Source of the DNA: an uncultured Actinomycetes bacterium
Lineage (GTDB): Bacteria > Actinomycetota > Acidimicrobiia > Acidimicrobiales > RAAP-2
Direction: 5' to 3'
Length of the DNA: 64,000 bases
Assembly (NCBI GenBank): GCA_903870905.1
Contig: CAIQEU010000011.1
Location: 57,754 to 121,753 of the forward strand
Below, in pieces: positions 43,960-52,770 of the stretch; within the stretch, counting starts at the first letter, position 1, and every line of letters starts with the position of its first letter. The position numbers were made by a program, and so were the translations under genes. The notes beneath the pieces are model-generated. The model was not told where the DNA came from. It made no database searches and worked only from the letters and a program-made list of their open reading frames with translations.

Positions 43960-45099
43960 ATGGAGGACACCAACGCACTGCACCTGACCGAGCGAGAGCG
44001 CCAATGGGCAGCCACCATGGGTGGCTACGCACCGACCGCTGGGCTGGTGGTGGCCCATGCTGACTCTTGGGCATCCTTCACGCCACGGGTGAACGACTTA
44101 GAAGCTCGGACGAACGCTGAAGCGCTCTTGCTGAGCCCTGGAGCAACCCATGGAACTGGAGCGGGTAACCGAGCTGTCGAGGAGCAACCCGATGAGTGGC
44201 GGACCTGCTTCGAGCGTGACCGGGATCGGATCCTGCACGCCGCAGCGTTCCGCCGCCTCGCCGGCAAGACCCAGGTCTTCGTCTACCCCGAGGACCACCA
44301 GCGCACTCGCCTCACCCATGCCTTAGAAGTCGCCCAAGTGGCAACGGGTATCGCTCGAGCACTCTCGCTCAACGTGGCCCTCACTGAGGCAATTGCCCTC
44401 GGTCACGACTGCGGCCACGGTCCGGGAGGACACGCCTCCGAAGACGCCCTCAACCCCTACATCGACGGTGGGTTCAACCACGCCCCATGGGGAGCAGACG
44501 TCACCTTGGCCCCGCTCAACCTGTGCGTGGAGACCTTGGACGGCATCCGGAACCACTCGTGGTCTCGACCGGCACCGATGACCCCCGAAGGTGAAGTGGT
44601 CTCATGGGCTGACCGCATTGCCTATGTCTGCCACGACTTCGAAGACGCGGTCGGCGCAGGCATCGTGACTCCGGGACAGCTCCCAGCCCTCGTCGTTGAG
44701 CGGTGCGGTACGACCAGGTCTCGACAACTCGGAACGTTCGTGAAGGCCGTTGTTTCGACGGCGCTGCGCACAGGCCAGATCGGTATGGATCCCGACACCG
44801 CTGAAACCTTGGCCGCATTCCGACAGCACAACTACGAAGCCATCTACCTCCGAGATGCCGCCATTGCCCAGGCCACTGCCGTCATTGAAGTACTCCGGGC
44901 GCTCGTCGAGCACTTCAGCGATAGTCCGAATCTGATCCCCGACGTCGTTGCACTCGGTGGACTGAACGCCGGCGAACCGCTCGCGGTCCAGGCAGCGGTC
45001 AACTACGTGGCGGGCATGACCGACCGGTTCGCCTTCCGCTCCGCGATCAGCCTGCTCGGGTGGGACGCAGCTCGGTTGCCGAGAGCGATCACCGGTTGA
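43960..45099 (+). CDS. dgt: dGTPase-like HD-domain triphosphohydrolase
   Basis: A 379-aa HD hydrolase of the deoxyguanosinetriphosphate triphosphohydrolase family: RDRILHAAAFRRLAGKTQVF near the start, TRLTHALEVAQV (H), GHDCGHGPGGHASE (HD plus His) and SWADRIAYVCHDFEDA (final D). ATG 43960, with GGAG upstream. It is divergent from the DUF3107 gene. Confidence 0.88.
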   Translation: MEDTNALHLTERERQWAATMGGYAPTAGLVVAHADSWASFTPRVNDLEARTNAEALLLSPGATHGTGAGNRAVEEQPDEWRTCFERDRDRILHAAAFRRLAGKTQVFVYPEDHQRTRLTHALEVAQVATGIARALSLNVALTEAIALGHDCGHGPGGHASEDALNPYIDGGFNHAPWGADVTLAPLNLCVETLDGIRNHSWSRPAPMTPEGEVVSWADRIAYVCHDFEDAVGAGIVTPGQLPALVVERCGTTRSRQLGTFVKAVVSTALRTGQIGMDPDTAETLAAFRQHNYEAIYLRDAAIAQATAVIEVLRALVEHFSDSPNLIPDVVALGGLNAGEPLAVQAAVNYVAGMTDRFAFRSAISLLGWDAARLPRAITG

Positions 45100-45135
45100 G
45101 CGGTACCTCATTCTTCGAGATCGTTCCCGTCAAGG

Positions 45136-45645
45136 TCATTCGTCCATTCCCATCTTCGAATTCGTCGAAGAGGCTGGAAGAAGGTGGAGGAGCGTGAGGG
45201 GATCGAGAGGCGATGGAGCGAACCCGTACTTCTCATAGAAGCTGCTGATGGCTTCGTCCTTGACGTGCACCAACATCACTCGCACGCCAACACGCTCGCT
45301 CACCTCAAGCGCCTTCACAATGAAATGCTTGAGGAGCGCAGCGGCGAGACCGCGGCCCTGGAACTCGCTGCTCACTGCGAGACGGGAGAGGAGGACCGCC
45401 GGAAGAACATCTGGTTGATTTCTCCGCATTGACTTTGGCGCTGCCTCACGGACGATCGCCGCTGTTGCCGAGGCGTAGAACGCCACCACCCGGTTTCCTT
45501 CGAGCACGACCCACGTTCTCGACGCACCCGAGACTTGATTGGGTTTCGCTCTGACCGCGATCCATCGATCGAGCGCCTCAACCCCGCAAACAAAATCGTC
45601 GACGACATGCGCGGTCGAGAGGGGGACCGGTCCCTCGAGGTCCAC
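45136..45645 (-). CDS. GNAT toxin (TacT-like)
   Basis: A 169-aa acetyltransferase: LSRLAVSSEFQGRGLAAALL carries the acetyl-CoA motif and SFYEKYGFAP the C-terminal strand. It follows a DUF1778 antitoxin by 6 nt, the TacAT/AtaT arrangement in which the toxin acetylates charged tRNA. The start is GTG 45645. Confidence 0.87.
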   Translation of the reverse strand: MDLEGPVPLSTAHVVDDFVCGVEALDRWIAVRAKPNQVSGASRTWVVLEGNRVVAFYASATAAIVREAAPKSMRRNQPDVLPAVLLSRLAVSSEFQGRGLAAALLKHFIVKALEVSERVGVRVMLVHVKDEAISSFYEKYGFAPSPLDPLTLLHLLPASSTNSKMGMDE

Positions 45646-45651
45646 AGAGGC

Positions 45652-45921
45652 CTACTGCTCGAGAGCTGATGGCGTGGAGAGCAGGTGCAGCATCGCAGCG
45701 TTGAACTGCACTGGCTCAGCCAGCATTGTTTGCATGACGTCCCATGCGTCGTCATCTGCCACGAATGTCCGAAGGTCGGCGAGATCTGTTTGAGCTGCGC
45801 CGAATGCATTGCGCAAGACGTACTCGTTCGTGGACTCGCCACACACCTCTGCAGCTCGTCGGATGACGAGATCTTGTTCTGGTGTCAAGCGCAGGCTCAG
45901 TCGTTCAGTCTTTACCGTCAT
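45652..45921 (-). CDS. DUF1778 antitoxin (TacA-like)
   Basis: An 89-aa ribbon-helix-helix antitoxin starting at ATG 45921: TERLSLRLTPEQDLVIRRAAE is the DNA-binding part and the C-terminus wraps the toxin. An inverted repeat lies 7 nt upstream of the start. Confidence 0.87.
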   Translation of the reverse strand: MTVKTERLSLRLTPEQDLVIRRAAEVCGESTNEYVLRNAFGAAQTDLADLRTFVADDDAWDVMQTMLAEPVQFNAAMLHLLSTPSALEQ

Positions 45922-45928
45922 GCAGTCA

Positions 45929-45950
45929 TTGTACGTCAACTGGCGTACAA
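45929..45950 (-). promoter_or_regulatory. Inverted-repeat operator of the TacAT pair
   Basis: TTGTACG-N8-CGTACAA is a perfect 7-bp inverted repeat directly upstream of the antitoxin, probably its autoregulatory site. Confidence 0.6.
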
Positions 45951-46008
45951 CGTCTACACGGACCTGCTCAAATTCGCTCCATCGCGGGATCGTCAATGGA
46001 ATCGAACG

Positions 46009-47133
46009 CTACGAAAGCTTGAGCTCCTGGCGGTAGACACGGGCAGGACCCTGGGCGATGACTCGTTCCGCCAGGTTGCGGAACTCCACTGAGGCTTCGC
46101 TGTCTGGCTCGGTCACCGTGATGGGGTGCCCGTCATCGCCACCAGCCCTGAGGGCAGGCACGAAGGGAATCTGGCCCAGCAACGAGAGACCGAGGTCTTC
46201 GGCCAGCAACTGGCCACCGCCAGCGCCGAAGAGCTCGTAGGTCTTGCCGTCGTCACCGGTGAAGTGGTGCATGTTCTCAATGACGCCTCGGACTGAGAGC
46301 TTCAACTTTCGAGCGGCGTAGGCCGATCGCTGGGCAACCCGCTGGGCAGCAGGTTGCGGGGTTGTCACCACGTAGATCTCAACCTTGGGCACGACTTGGG
46401 AGAGGGTCAGCGCCACGTCACCGGTGCCCGGGGGCATGTCGATCAAGATGAAGTCGACCGGTCCCCAGAAGGCATCACCGAAGAACTGCTCGATCGTCTT
46501 GTGCAGCATCGGACCACGCCAGATGACCGGCTGGTCCTCGGGAACGAAGAAGCCCATCGACAGCACTCGGATGCCGTGCACTGAGGTCGGGATGACCATG
46601 TCGGCGAGGACGACCGGATCACGGTCGCAACCGAGCATCTTCGGGATGGAGAAGCCGTAGACGTCGGCGTCCAAGATGGCGACCTTCTTGCCCAACTGGC
46701 TCAGAGCAATGGCGAGGTTCACCGTCACCGATGACTTCCCGACACCACCCTTTCCGGAGGAGATCCCGAGGATTCGGGTCGGCGAACCAGGCTCCAAGAT
46801 CGACGGCCGAGGGTCGTTGTGGTGGTGCCCCTCGTGGGCGACTTCCATCGCACCACGCAGCACGTTGCGGAGCGCCAAGCGCTCGTCGTCGGTCATGACG
46901 ACGCTCGACACGGTCACCGGTCCAGGCTCCGCGGTGGCGAGGGTCTCAGTGATGGCGGCTTCCAAGTGTGCAGCGGTTGGCCAAGCGCGAATGGGGAGGG
47001 CGAGTTCAACTGTGGTGGCGCCCTTGTCGATCGAAATCCGGCGGACGTAGCCGAGCTCGCCAATGGTGAGGAGGAGTTCAGGGTCGACAATGGCCCCGAT
47101 GATGTCGCTCAGCGGTTGACGATCTGCTTCCAT
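46009..47133 (-). CDS. mrp: Mrp/ApbC-type Fe-S carrier ATPase
   Basis: A 374-aa P-loop ATPase for iron-sulfur cluster handling. The N-terminal 90 residues are a MIP18/DUF59 domain (IVDPELLLTIGELGYV); the ATPase has the deviant Walker A GKGGVGKSS, LDADVYGFS and DMPPGTGD. The region that holds CxxC in many Mrp proteins reads MHHFTGDDGKTYELFG, with no Cys. Start ATG 47133. It is divergent from the SufR-like gene, so three Fe-S-related genes cluster here. Confidence 0.9.
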   Translation of the reverse strand: MEADRQPLSDIIGAIVDPELLLTIGELGYVRRISIDKGATTVELALPIRAWPTAAHLEAAITETLATAEPGPVTVSSVVMTDDERLALRNVLRGAMEVAHEGHHHNDPRPSILEPGSPTRILGISSGKGGVGKSSVTVNLAIALSQLGKKVAILDADVYGFSIPKMLGCDRDPVVLADMVIPTSVHGIRVLSMGFFVPEDQPVIWRGPMLHKTIEQFFGDAFWGPVDFILIDMPPGTGDVALTLSQVVPKVEIYVVTTPQPAAQRVAQRSAYAARKLKLSVRGVIENMHHFTGDDGKTYELFGAGGGQLLAEDLGLSLLGQIPFVPALRAGGDDGHPITVTEPDSEASVEFRNLAERVIAQGPARVYRQELKLS

Positions 47134-47180
47134 GTGGACTGGTCTCCTCGGGCCACGGGCCGGTGAACGGGCCGCCTCGG

Positions 47181-47186
47181 TACACT
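47181..47186 (+). promoter_or_regulatory. -10 box TACACT, leaderless start for the SufR-like gene
   Basis: TACACT lies 7 nt before ATG 47194, so the mRNA probably begins at the start codon. The longer GTG start at 47188 would fall before the likely transcription start. Confidence 0.5.
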
Positions 47187-47193
47187 AGTGACC

Positions 47194-47943
47194 ATGGCGA
47201 CCTCAACGGACGGCCGGCGCCCGAGCGTGGCGACTGGGGACGGCACCGACGGTCGGGCCTCGTTCACCACCTTCGTCACCGCCGTGACCGCTGCCTTCGG
47301 TGATCCGACCCGTCGAGACCTCTACTTGCGGCTCCGCGAAGAACCCGGCATGACGGTCAACGAACTCGCTGATGCCTTTGGGCTGCACCCCAACGCCGCT
47401 CGACACCACCTCGACCGACTCTTGGCCGGCGGCTACATCCGGACCGAGACGACGCACCGTGCCGGTGAAGTTGGCCGACCGGCCAAGCGCTACTTCTGCG
47501 CCACCGAAGAACTCGGCTTAGCGGACCTCGCCCACCGCGAGGACCTGATGCTGCGCCTCTTACAGCGCTCCCTCGAGATCCTCGGCCCGTCCCTCGCTGA
47601 GCAGATGGCCGCTGAAGTCGGCGAAGCCTTCGGGCGTGACCTCGCCCGCTCGATGGGCAGAGAAAAAGGTCAGCGCTCAATTAAGGCCACCATGGAATCA
47701 GTGGCCTCGGCGATGACCGCCCATGGATTCGCCGCACGCACCGAAGATGACGGCGAGACCATCACCTTGGTGTCCGACCAGTGTCCCTTCGGCGAAGCCG
47801 CGCTCCACCAACCGGTGCTCTGTGCCGTTGACCGTGGCATGGTGCGTGGCCTCCTCTCCGAGCTCGGTGGGCCGAGCAGCCCGGTCCCGGTGGTCGTGAC
47901 CACCAAGGCGCGTGGCGACGACGCCTGTCGCACCGCCGTCTGA
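47194..47943 (+). CDS. SufR-like winged-helix regulator with Cys motif
   Basis: A 249-aa ArsR/DeoR-type winged-helix protein: DPTRRDLYLRLREEPGMTV then NELADAFGLHPNAARHHLDRLL is the DNA-binding domain. The C-terminal domain has CPFGEAALHQPVLC (C-x12-C) and a last Cys at DDACRTAV, a layout like SufR, which binds an Fe-S cluster and represses suf genes. It is followed 3 nt later by a cysteine desulfurase homologue, supporting an Fe-S role. Confidence 0.75.
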   Translation: MATSTDGRRPSVATGDGTDGRASFTTFVTAVTAAFGDPTRRDLYLRLREEPGMTVNELADAFGLHPNAARHHLDRLLAGGYIRTETTHRAGEVGRPAKRYFCATEELGLADLAHREDLMLRLLQRSLEILGPSLAEQMAAEVGEAFGRDLARSMGREKGQRSIKATMESVASAMTAHGFAARTEDDGETITLVSDQCPFGEAALHQPVLCAVDRGMVRGLLSELGGPSSPVPVVVTTKARGDDACRTAV

Positions 47944-47946
47944 TCC

Positions 47947-49083
47947 GTGCAGCGGATCAACTTGGACGCCGCATCGGCTCCACCCCTCTCCCCCGCCGTC
48001 AACGACGCCCTCCGTCTCGCCATTGACCTCCCCGCCGCAGATCCCGGACGGGTGAGCGAGGAAGCTCGCCAGGTCCGGTTCGCCATTGAGCAGGCTCGGA
48101 CTCAGATCGCCGAGTGTCTCAGGCTGCCCCAATCCACCATCACGTTCACCGCATCACTGGCGGAAACTGCGGCCACGGTGATCACCTCCGCCCGGTCTCG
48201 TCGACCGGGACCAGTCCTCGTGAGCGCGGGAGAGCGGGCGTCAATCCTGCGCACCGCTGAGGCCACCGGGGAGACCGTCACCATTCCCTTCAGAAGTGAC
48301 GGCCGGATCGACACCGATGCGTTCACTCGCCTCTTGGCCATCCATGGGCCCTGTCTCGTCGTGTGCCAGTGGGTGAACCAGGAAACCGGCGCCATCCACG
48401 ACCTGGCCACCATTGCTGACCTCGCAGACGCCGCTCGGGTGCCACTCCTCGTCGACGGTGGCGCCGCAGGGCTCTTAGAGCCCGAACCCTGGATGGCCCG
48501 CGCCTTCTACACCACCGATGCCACCGGCCTCGGTGGTCCCGCCGGGATCTCCATGGTGGCGGTGCCTCGCGGCGTGCGCCTCGATCCACTTCTCCGTGGA
48601 GGTGCCCAAGAGCGCAACCGACGGGCCGGGCTCGAAGCCACCATCCTCATCTGTGGGTTCGGCGCTGCCGCCGAGGAGCGCCGTCTCGAGCGCACCGTCC
48701 TGGCCGATCGCCTCCGGGGGCTCCGAGATCGCTTGTTCACCCTCGTTCATGCTGCTGGGGCTACCGCCCACTACGGGCCCTCCGACCCTGCCTTCCGTGC
48801 ACCCGACGTCCTCTGCATTGGCATTGCTGGCATTGAGGCTGAGGCGATCGTCGTTGGCTTGGACCGACGAGGAGTGGCTGCGCACTCTGGATCGAGCTGC
48901 GCGTCAGAGACCTTCGAGCCGAGTCCGGTCCTCGCCGCCATGGGTGCCGATGCCGACCACTCGCTGCGCCTGTCGCTCTCGTGGGCGACGACGGAGAAAG
49001 ACCTCGAGCGGGCAGCGAGTGCCCTCGCGGAGACCATTGCCGAGCTCCGTGCGCTCCGCTCTGGAGGTCAGGAGAGGCCGTAG
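47947..49083 (+). CDS. Cysteine desulfurase homologue lacking the PLP lysine
   Basis: A 378-aa fold-type I aminotransferase-like protein, most like NifS/IscS. It keeps the N-terminal LDAA, a Gln-Asn stretch (QWVNQETGAIHD), the PLP Asp D170 (LLVDGG) and the catalytic-loop Cys C318 (SGSSCAS). But the position of the invariant His-Lys before GPxG is TTDATGLGGPAG, with Gly194 where PLP lysine should be, and the stacking His is R97. The only Lys in the whole protein is K351 near the C-terminus. It therefore cannot form the normal internal aldimine; probably a pseudoenzyme or a new activity. Start GTG 47947; its 3' end overlaps ccmI by 16 nt. Confidence 0.8.
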   Translation: MQRINLDAASAPPLSPAVNDALRLAIDLPAADPGRVSEEARQVRFAIEQARTQIAECLRLPQSTITFTASLAETAATVITSARSRRPGPVLVSAGERASILRTAEATGETVTIPFRSDGRIDTDAFTRLLAIHGPCLVVCQWVNQETGAIHDLATIADLADAARVPLLVDGGAAGLLEPEPWMARAFYTTDATGLGGPAGISMVAVPRGVRLDPLLRGGAQERNRRAGLEATILICGFGAAAEERRLERTVLADRLRGLRDRLFTLVHAAGATAHYGPSDPAFRAPDVLCIGIAGIEAEAIVVGLDRRGVAAHSGSSCASETFEPSPVLAAMGADADHSLRLSLSWATTEKDLERAASALAETIAELRALRSGGQERP

Positions 49084-49805
49084 GCCGAGAGCACCGGCTT
49101 GGCCAAGGCTTCTAAGTCCGCAGAGGGGTTCCCGGCCGAGAAGGCTCGGAGTTCGGCGATGATTTCGCTGCGCGGGGCGAGGAAGTGCCGCTTGATGATG
49201 GCGAGGTAGAGGTGCCCTGCTGCTTGACCCGGGTCCACTGACACCGAGCGCTCGACGAGTTGGCGGCCCGTCGTCATGAGCGCCGAGTTCTTGGCCACAA
49301 CAGCAGCTTGGTAGGTCAGCCAACCGGCCTCAGCCAAGGCTTCGGCGTTGTCGGGATGAGTCGTCAAGATCGTGCTGAACTGCTGCAGGGCCAGGCCGGA
49401 GTTGCCGCTCGCCACCGACTGCTCAGCTTGGACCAGCGCGTCGTGGAGGCGCTGGCTGGCGTTCCCTCCGGCATTGCCGGTGATCTGCTGCCCAGCCTGT
49501 CGATTGGTGGTGAATCCAATGAGGGCAACGACGAGCGCCGCTCCGATGAGGAGTATGCCGAGGTTGCGCTTCCACACTCGACGGCCCGGTTGCTGCACGT
49601 CTGCGGGCGGTTCCTCAACCGTTTGGGCCTCGAGGAGGGCGAGCTCTCCGGCGAGTTCGGCGATCCGGGCTGCATCTTTGGCCACGAGGCGGTCGCGCTC
49701 GCTGGCGGTCAACTCACCAGCGGCGAACTCTGCTTCGGCGTCGGCAATGGAGCGCTCCAAGGTGGCAATGGCATCGGTCACCTGCCAGTGGCGATCGGTG
49801 CTCAC
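49068..49805 (-). CDS. ccmI: CcmI-like TPR protein
   Basis: A 245-aa protein: an acidic coiled-coil-like N-terminus (LERSIADAEAEFAAGEL), one TM segment (LGILLIGAALVVALIGF) and a periplasm-side TPR region (LVQAEQSVASGNSGLALQQF, NAEALAEAGWLTYQAA). CcmI holds apocytochrome c for haem attachment. Starts at GTG 49805, overlapping ccmH (GTGA). Last gene of the ccm operon. Confidence 0.75.
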   Translation of the reverse strand: MSTDRHWQVTDAIATLERSIADAEAEFAAGELTASERDRLVAKDAARIAELAGELALLEAQTVEEPPADVQQPGRRVWKRNLGILLIGAALVVALIGFTTNRQAGQQITGNAGGNASQRLHDALVQAEQSVASGNSGLALQQFSTILTTHPDNAEALAEAGWLTYQAAVVAKNSALMTTGRQLVERSVSVDPGQAAGHLYLAIIKRHFLAPRSEIIAELRAFSAGNPSADLEALAKPVLSAYGLS

Positions 49806-50203
49806 ACAGCCCTCCTCGATCGGCGGACCATGGCGACCAAGACCGCGACCACCGTCACCGCAACGACGACCGGGAAGATCCAGACGAGCAGCGCCACGCC
49901 GTGGGTTGGAGGACTGAGGAGGATGGTGGTGCCGTAGACCGCGACCAACGCATCGAGGATTTGCTGGTTGGTCTTGCCACCAGCCACGAGGCGTTCGATC
50001 GTCTGGCGCACCGCCAGCGAAGATGGCGCCGTCGACTGGGCCACGGAGAGGTCCTCACAGCTCGGACACTTCACCTGTGCGAACAGCACCGCGGTCCGGT
50101 TCGCGGTCGACGTCGGTGACGAATCCACGATGCCGCTGGCGCCGAGGAGCGAGAGGCCTATGACGAGGACCAGCGCAGCGAGCGACCACCGCTGCCGGGT
50201 CAC
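49802..50203 (-). CDS. ccmH: Cytochrome c maturation protein CcmH
   Basis: A 133-aa thiol-disulphide protein: N-terminal signal/TM, the redox pair C46 and C49 in VKCPSCEDLSVAQS, a helical RQTIERLVAGGKTNQQIL segment and a C-terminal TM. CcmH reduces the apocytochrome CXXCH. Start GTG 50203 overlaps ccmG (GTGA). Confidence 0.9.
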   Translation of the reverse strand: MTRQRWSLAALVLVIGLSLLGASGIVDSSPTSTANRTAVLFAQVKCPSCEDLSVAQSTAPSSLAVRQTIERLVAGGKTNQQILDALVAVYGTTILLSPPTHGVALLVWIFPVVVAVTVVAVLVAMVRRSRRAV

Positions 50204-50748
50204 TTCCCGCTCCCCCCGTGATCTCTGATGATGGAGAGGACCCCTGCAGCAGTGACGGGGCCCAAGATGTTGGCGACCACGGTGCCTCGAGGGCTGATCA
50301 CGAAGGTGGTGGGTGGAGAGCGCACGCCGTAGGCCGTGGCGATCGCCCCACCCGGATCAGCCACCACCGGCCAGGTGAACCCAATCGTTCGAGCGAACGC
50401 GAACGCTGCGGTGTCGGCGTCGTTCAAGACCACCGACACCAAGGTGAACGGAATGTTGGCGGCTTTGGCGTCGTAGTTGAGGACGACCAGGTTCGGTGCT
50501 TCTGCTTTGCAGGGTCCGCACCAACTCGCGAAGAAGTTGACGACCCGCCAAGTGCCGGTGCTCTTGGCCAAGGTGAACGTCGAACCCGAACTCGTCGTTC
50601 CGACGATCGCTGGAGCAGGGTGTCCATCGAGCGGACTCTTGGCCACCGAGTCCTCAAAGTTGGGCCGCGTTGCCGCCACCACCGCGAAGGTGCAGAGAAG
50701 CACCACGACGACGAGGCCGGCGATCCGGATCGTGCGGCGCTTGGTCAC
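50200..50748 (-). CDS. ccmG: Thioredoxin-like CcmG/DsbE
   Basis: A 182-aa membrane-anchored thioredoxin with the active site W76-C77-G-P-C80 after an N-terminal TM and the cis-Pro turn RSPPTTFVIS. It keeps the haem-ligation pathway reduced, with electrons from CcdA. GTG 50748 overlaps ccmF. Confidence 0.92.
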   Translation of the reverse strand: MTKRRTIRIAGLVVVVLLCTFAVVAATRPNFEDSVAKSPLDGHPAPAIVGTTSSGSTFTLAKSTGTWRVVNFFASWCGPCKAEAPNLVVLNYDAKAANIPFTLVSVVLNDADTAAFAFARTIGFTWPVVADPGGAIATAYGVRSPPTTFVISPRGTVVANILGPVTAAGVLSIIRDHGGSGK

Positions 50749-52751
50749 GGCGCCACCGTTGCGGTAGTTGCAACCACCCGCTCACGGCGTGGTGCACGCC
50801 GCCGTGCACCAACTGCGAGGAGACCACCGAGACCGACGACCAGGCCGCCAATCCAGATCCACGGGATCATGGGTTCGACGACGACCCCGAGGGCAATGGC
50901 TCCACTCGGCAGGTTCTGGAGCACTTGACCGCCGGACTGGTTCCCGTTGCCGCCGACCGCGTCGAAGGTGAGGTAGAGGTCACCGCCAATTCCTGAATCA
51001 ATGGCAGGCGTTCCAACTGCTTGATCAGGGCGCCCGGCGAAAGTGCTCACCGCTGGTCGGAAGATCCCCCCACCGTCGATCCGCACCAGTGCCACCGTCG
51101 CCGTCTTCTGCGCGCTCGTCACCTTTTCGAGACCCAAGAACTCAAAGCGGTGGCCGTCGAAGTGCACGACGGCGTGCTGCGGGGCGGCGAGTTCGCTCCG
51201 TCGTTCGAACGACACCGAGCAGATAATGCCAATGGCGAGGAGGACGACGCCCACGTGGACGACCATCCCACCCACGCTCGGTCCCGAAAGCGACGTCGGC
51301 CAAGAGCTCCCCTGGCGACGAGCAGTGGCCACTGCCTGGGTTGCCGAGCGGACCGCAGAGGCTGCAGCGAAAGCCCCGAGTCCAAGGCCAGTAACGGTGA
51401 GCACACCCCGGAGACCAGCGAGCACCGAGATCGCCATGGTGGCTGCCGCCATCCATGCCGGGAGCTGGGCTCGGCGCCACAGCACCGTCACCGACGACGC
51501 CCGCCAACTCATGAGGGGGGCCACCGCCATCATGAACAGAAGGAAGAGTCCGACCGGCAGTGCCGCTGCGTTGAAGTAGGGGCTCCCGACGGTGACTTGT
51601 TGGTTGGTCCACGCCTGGAAGAGCAGCGGGAACGTCGTCCCGAGGAGGACGACGAGGGCGAAGCCCACGAAGGCCAGGTTGTTGGCGACGAAGGCACCTT
51701 CGCGGCCGAAGGGGGTATCGATGGTCACCGGAGACCGCAGGCGGTCGCCTCGGAGGGCGATGAGCCCAAAACCCACCACGACCACAACTGCGAAGGCCCC
51801 AATCAGCAACGGACCGAGTGTCGAGTTGGAGAAGGCGTGGACGGACTGGACGACACCCGAGCGGGTGAGGAAGGTACCGAGCACGGTGAGGGCGAACGCC
51901 CCAATGGCGAGCGAGAGGTTCCAGACCCGAAAGAGCCCGCGGCGTTCTTCAACGAGGACTGAGTGCAGGTAGGCGGTGCCGACCAACCACGGCATGAGCG
52001 CGGCGTTCTCCACCGGATCCCACGCCCAGAATCCTCCCCATCCGAGGACTTGGTAGCTCCACCACGCACCGAGCACGATCCCCACCGAGAGGGCCGTCCA
52101 ACTGAGCAGCATCCAACGACGGGTGGCGACGAGCCATGACTCCCCCACTCGCCCAGTGATGAGCATGGCAATGGCGAAGGCGAAGGGCACCGTGGTCCCG
52201 ACGAACCCTAGGTAGAGCAGCGGTGGATGGGCGGCGACGAGCGGGTTGTCTTGGAGGAGGGCGTTCGGGCCGGCACCGCTCGCCGGAATTGGCCCAGCGG
52301 TCTTCGTAAACGGGTTCGCCGGTCCGACCATGAGGCCGAAGAAGAAGGCGGTGACGAGGAGCAGGACGGTCGTCGCCCAACGAACAACGGCGTCGCTCAG
52401 GCGTCGTCGGTAGACGAGGACGACCGACCCCATCACCAGGCTGAGGAGCACCGCCCACAGCAGGATCGATCCCTCGAGGTCGGACCACATGCCCGTCAAG
52501 TCGTAGAGGAACGGCGTGGTGCGAGCGTTGTTGTCCGCCACGTACTGCAGGGAGTAGTCGTGGGTGACGAAGGCGTGCTCCATGGCAATGAAGGCCACGA
52601 TCCCGGCGGCGGCGACCACGGACACCACCGCGACTGGCGACGGCGCCCAGCCCTTGCCCGACCGGAGGAGTTGCACGGCGAGCAGCACGCCGCCGAGCAG
52701 CGCAGCAGCGAAGGCCACCGCCACCGCTACCTGCCCAACGGCACCGTTCAC
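50745..52751 (-). CDS. ccmF: Cytochrome c haem lyase CcmF
   Basis: A 668-aa polytopic protein that, with CcmH/I, attaches haem to apocytochrome c. The haem-handling motif WGGFWAWDPVENAALMPWL and about 14 TM segments identify it. Start GTG 52751, 19 nt after ccmE. Confidence 0.95.
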   Translation of the reverse strand: MNGAVGQVAVAVAFAAALLGGVLLAVQLLRSGKGWAPSPVAVVSVVAAAGIVAFIAMEHAFVTHDYSLQYVADNNARTTPFLYDLTGMWSDLEGSILLWAVLLSLVMGSVVLVYRRRLSDAVVRWATTVLLLVTAFFFGLMVGPANPFTKTAGPIPASGAGPNALLQDNPLVAAHPPLLYLGFVGTTVPFAFAIAMLITGRVGESWLVATRRWMLLSWTALSVGIVLGAWWSYQVLGWGGFWAWDPVENAALMPWLVGTAYLHSVLVEERRGLFRVWNLSLAIGAFALTVLGTFLTRSGVVQSVHAFSNSTLGPLLIGAFAVVVVVGFGLIALRGDRLRSPVTIDTPFGREGAFVANNLAFVGFALVVLLGTTFPLLFQAWTNQQVTVGSPYFNAAALPVGLFLLFMMAVAPLMSWRASSVTVLWRRAQLPAWMAAATMAISVLAGLRGVLTVTGLGLGAFAAASAVRSATQAVATARRQGSSWPTSLSGPSVGGMVVHVGVVLLAIGIICSVSFERRSELAAPQHAVVHFDGHRFEFLGLEKVTSAQKTATVALVRIDGGGIFRPAVSTFAGRPDQAVGTPAIDSGIGGDLYLTFDAVGGNGNQSGGQVLQNLPSGAIALGVVVEPMIPWIWIGGLVVGLGGLLAVGARRRAPRRERVVATTATVAP

Positions 52752-52770
52752 GCCCTGGCCGCTTCGGTCA

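Noticed and set aside
45610..45640. GAGGGGGACC/GGTCCCTC palindrome inside the GNAT toxin gene as a terminator
   Set aside because: It lies within the coding region near the start and is better read as codon usage.
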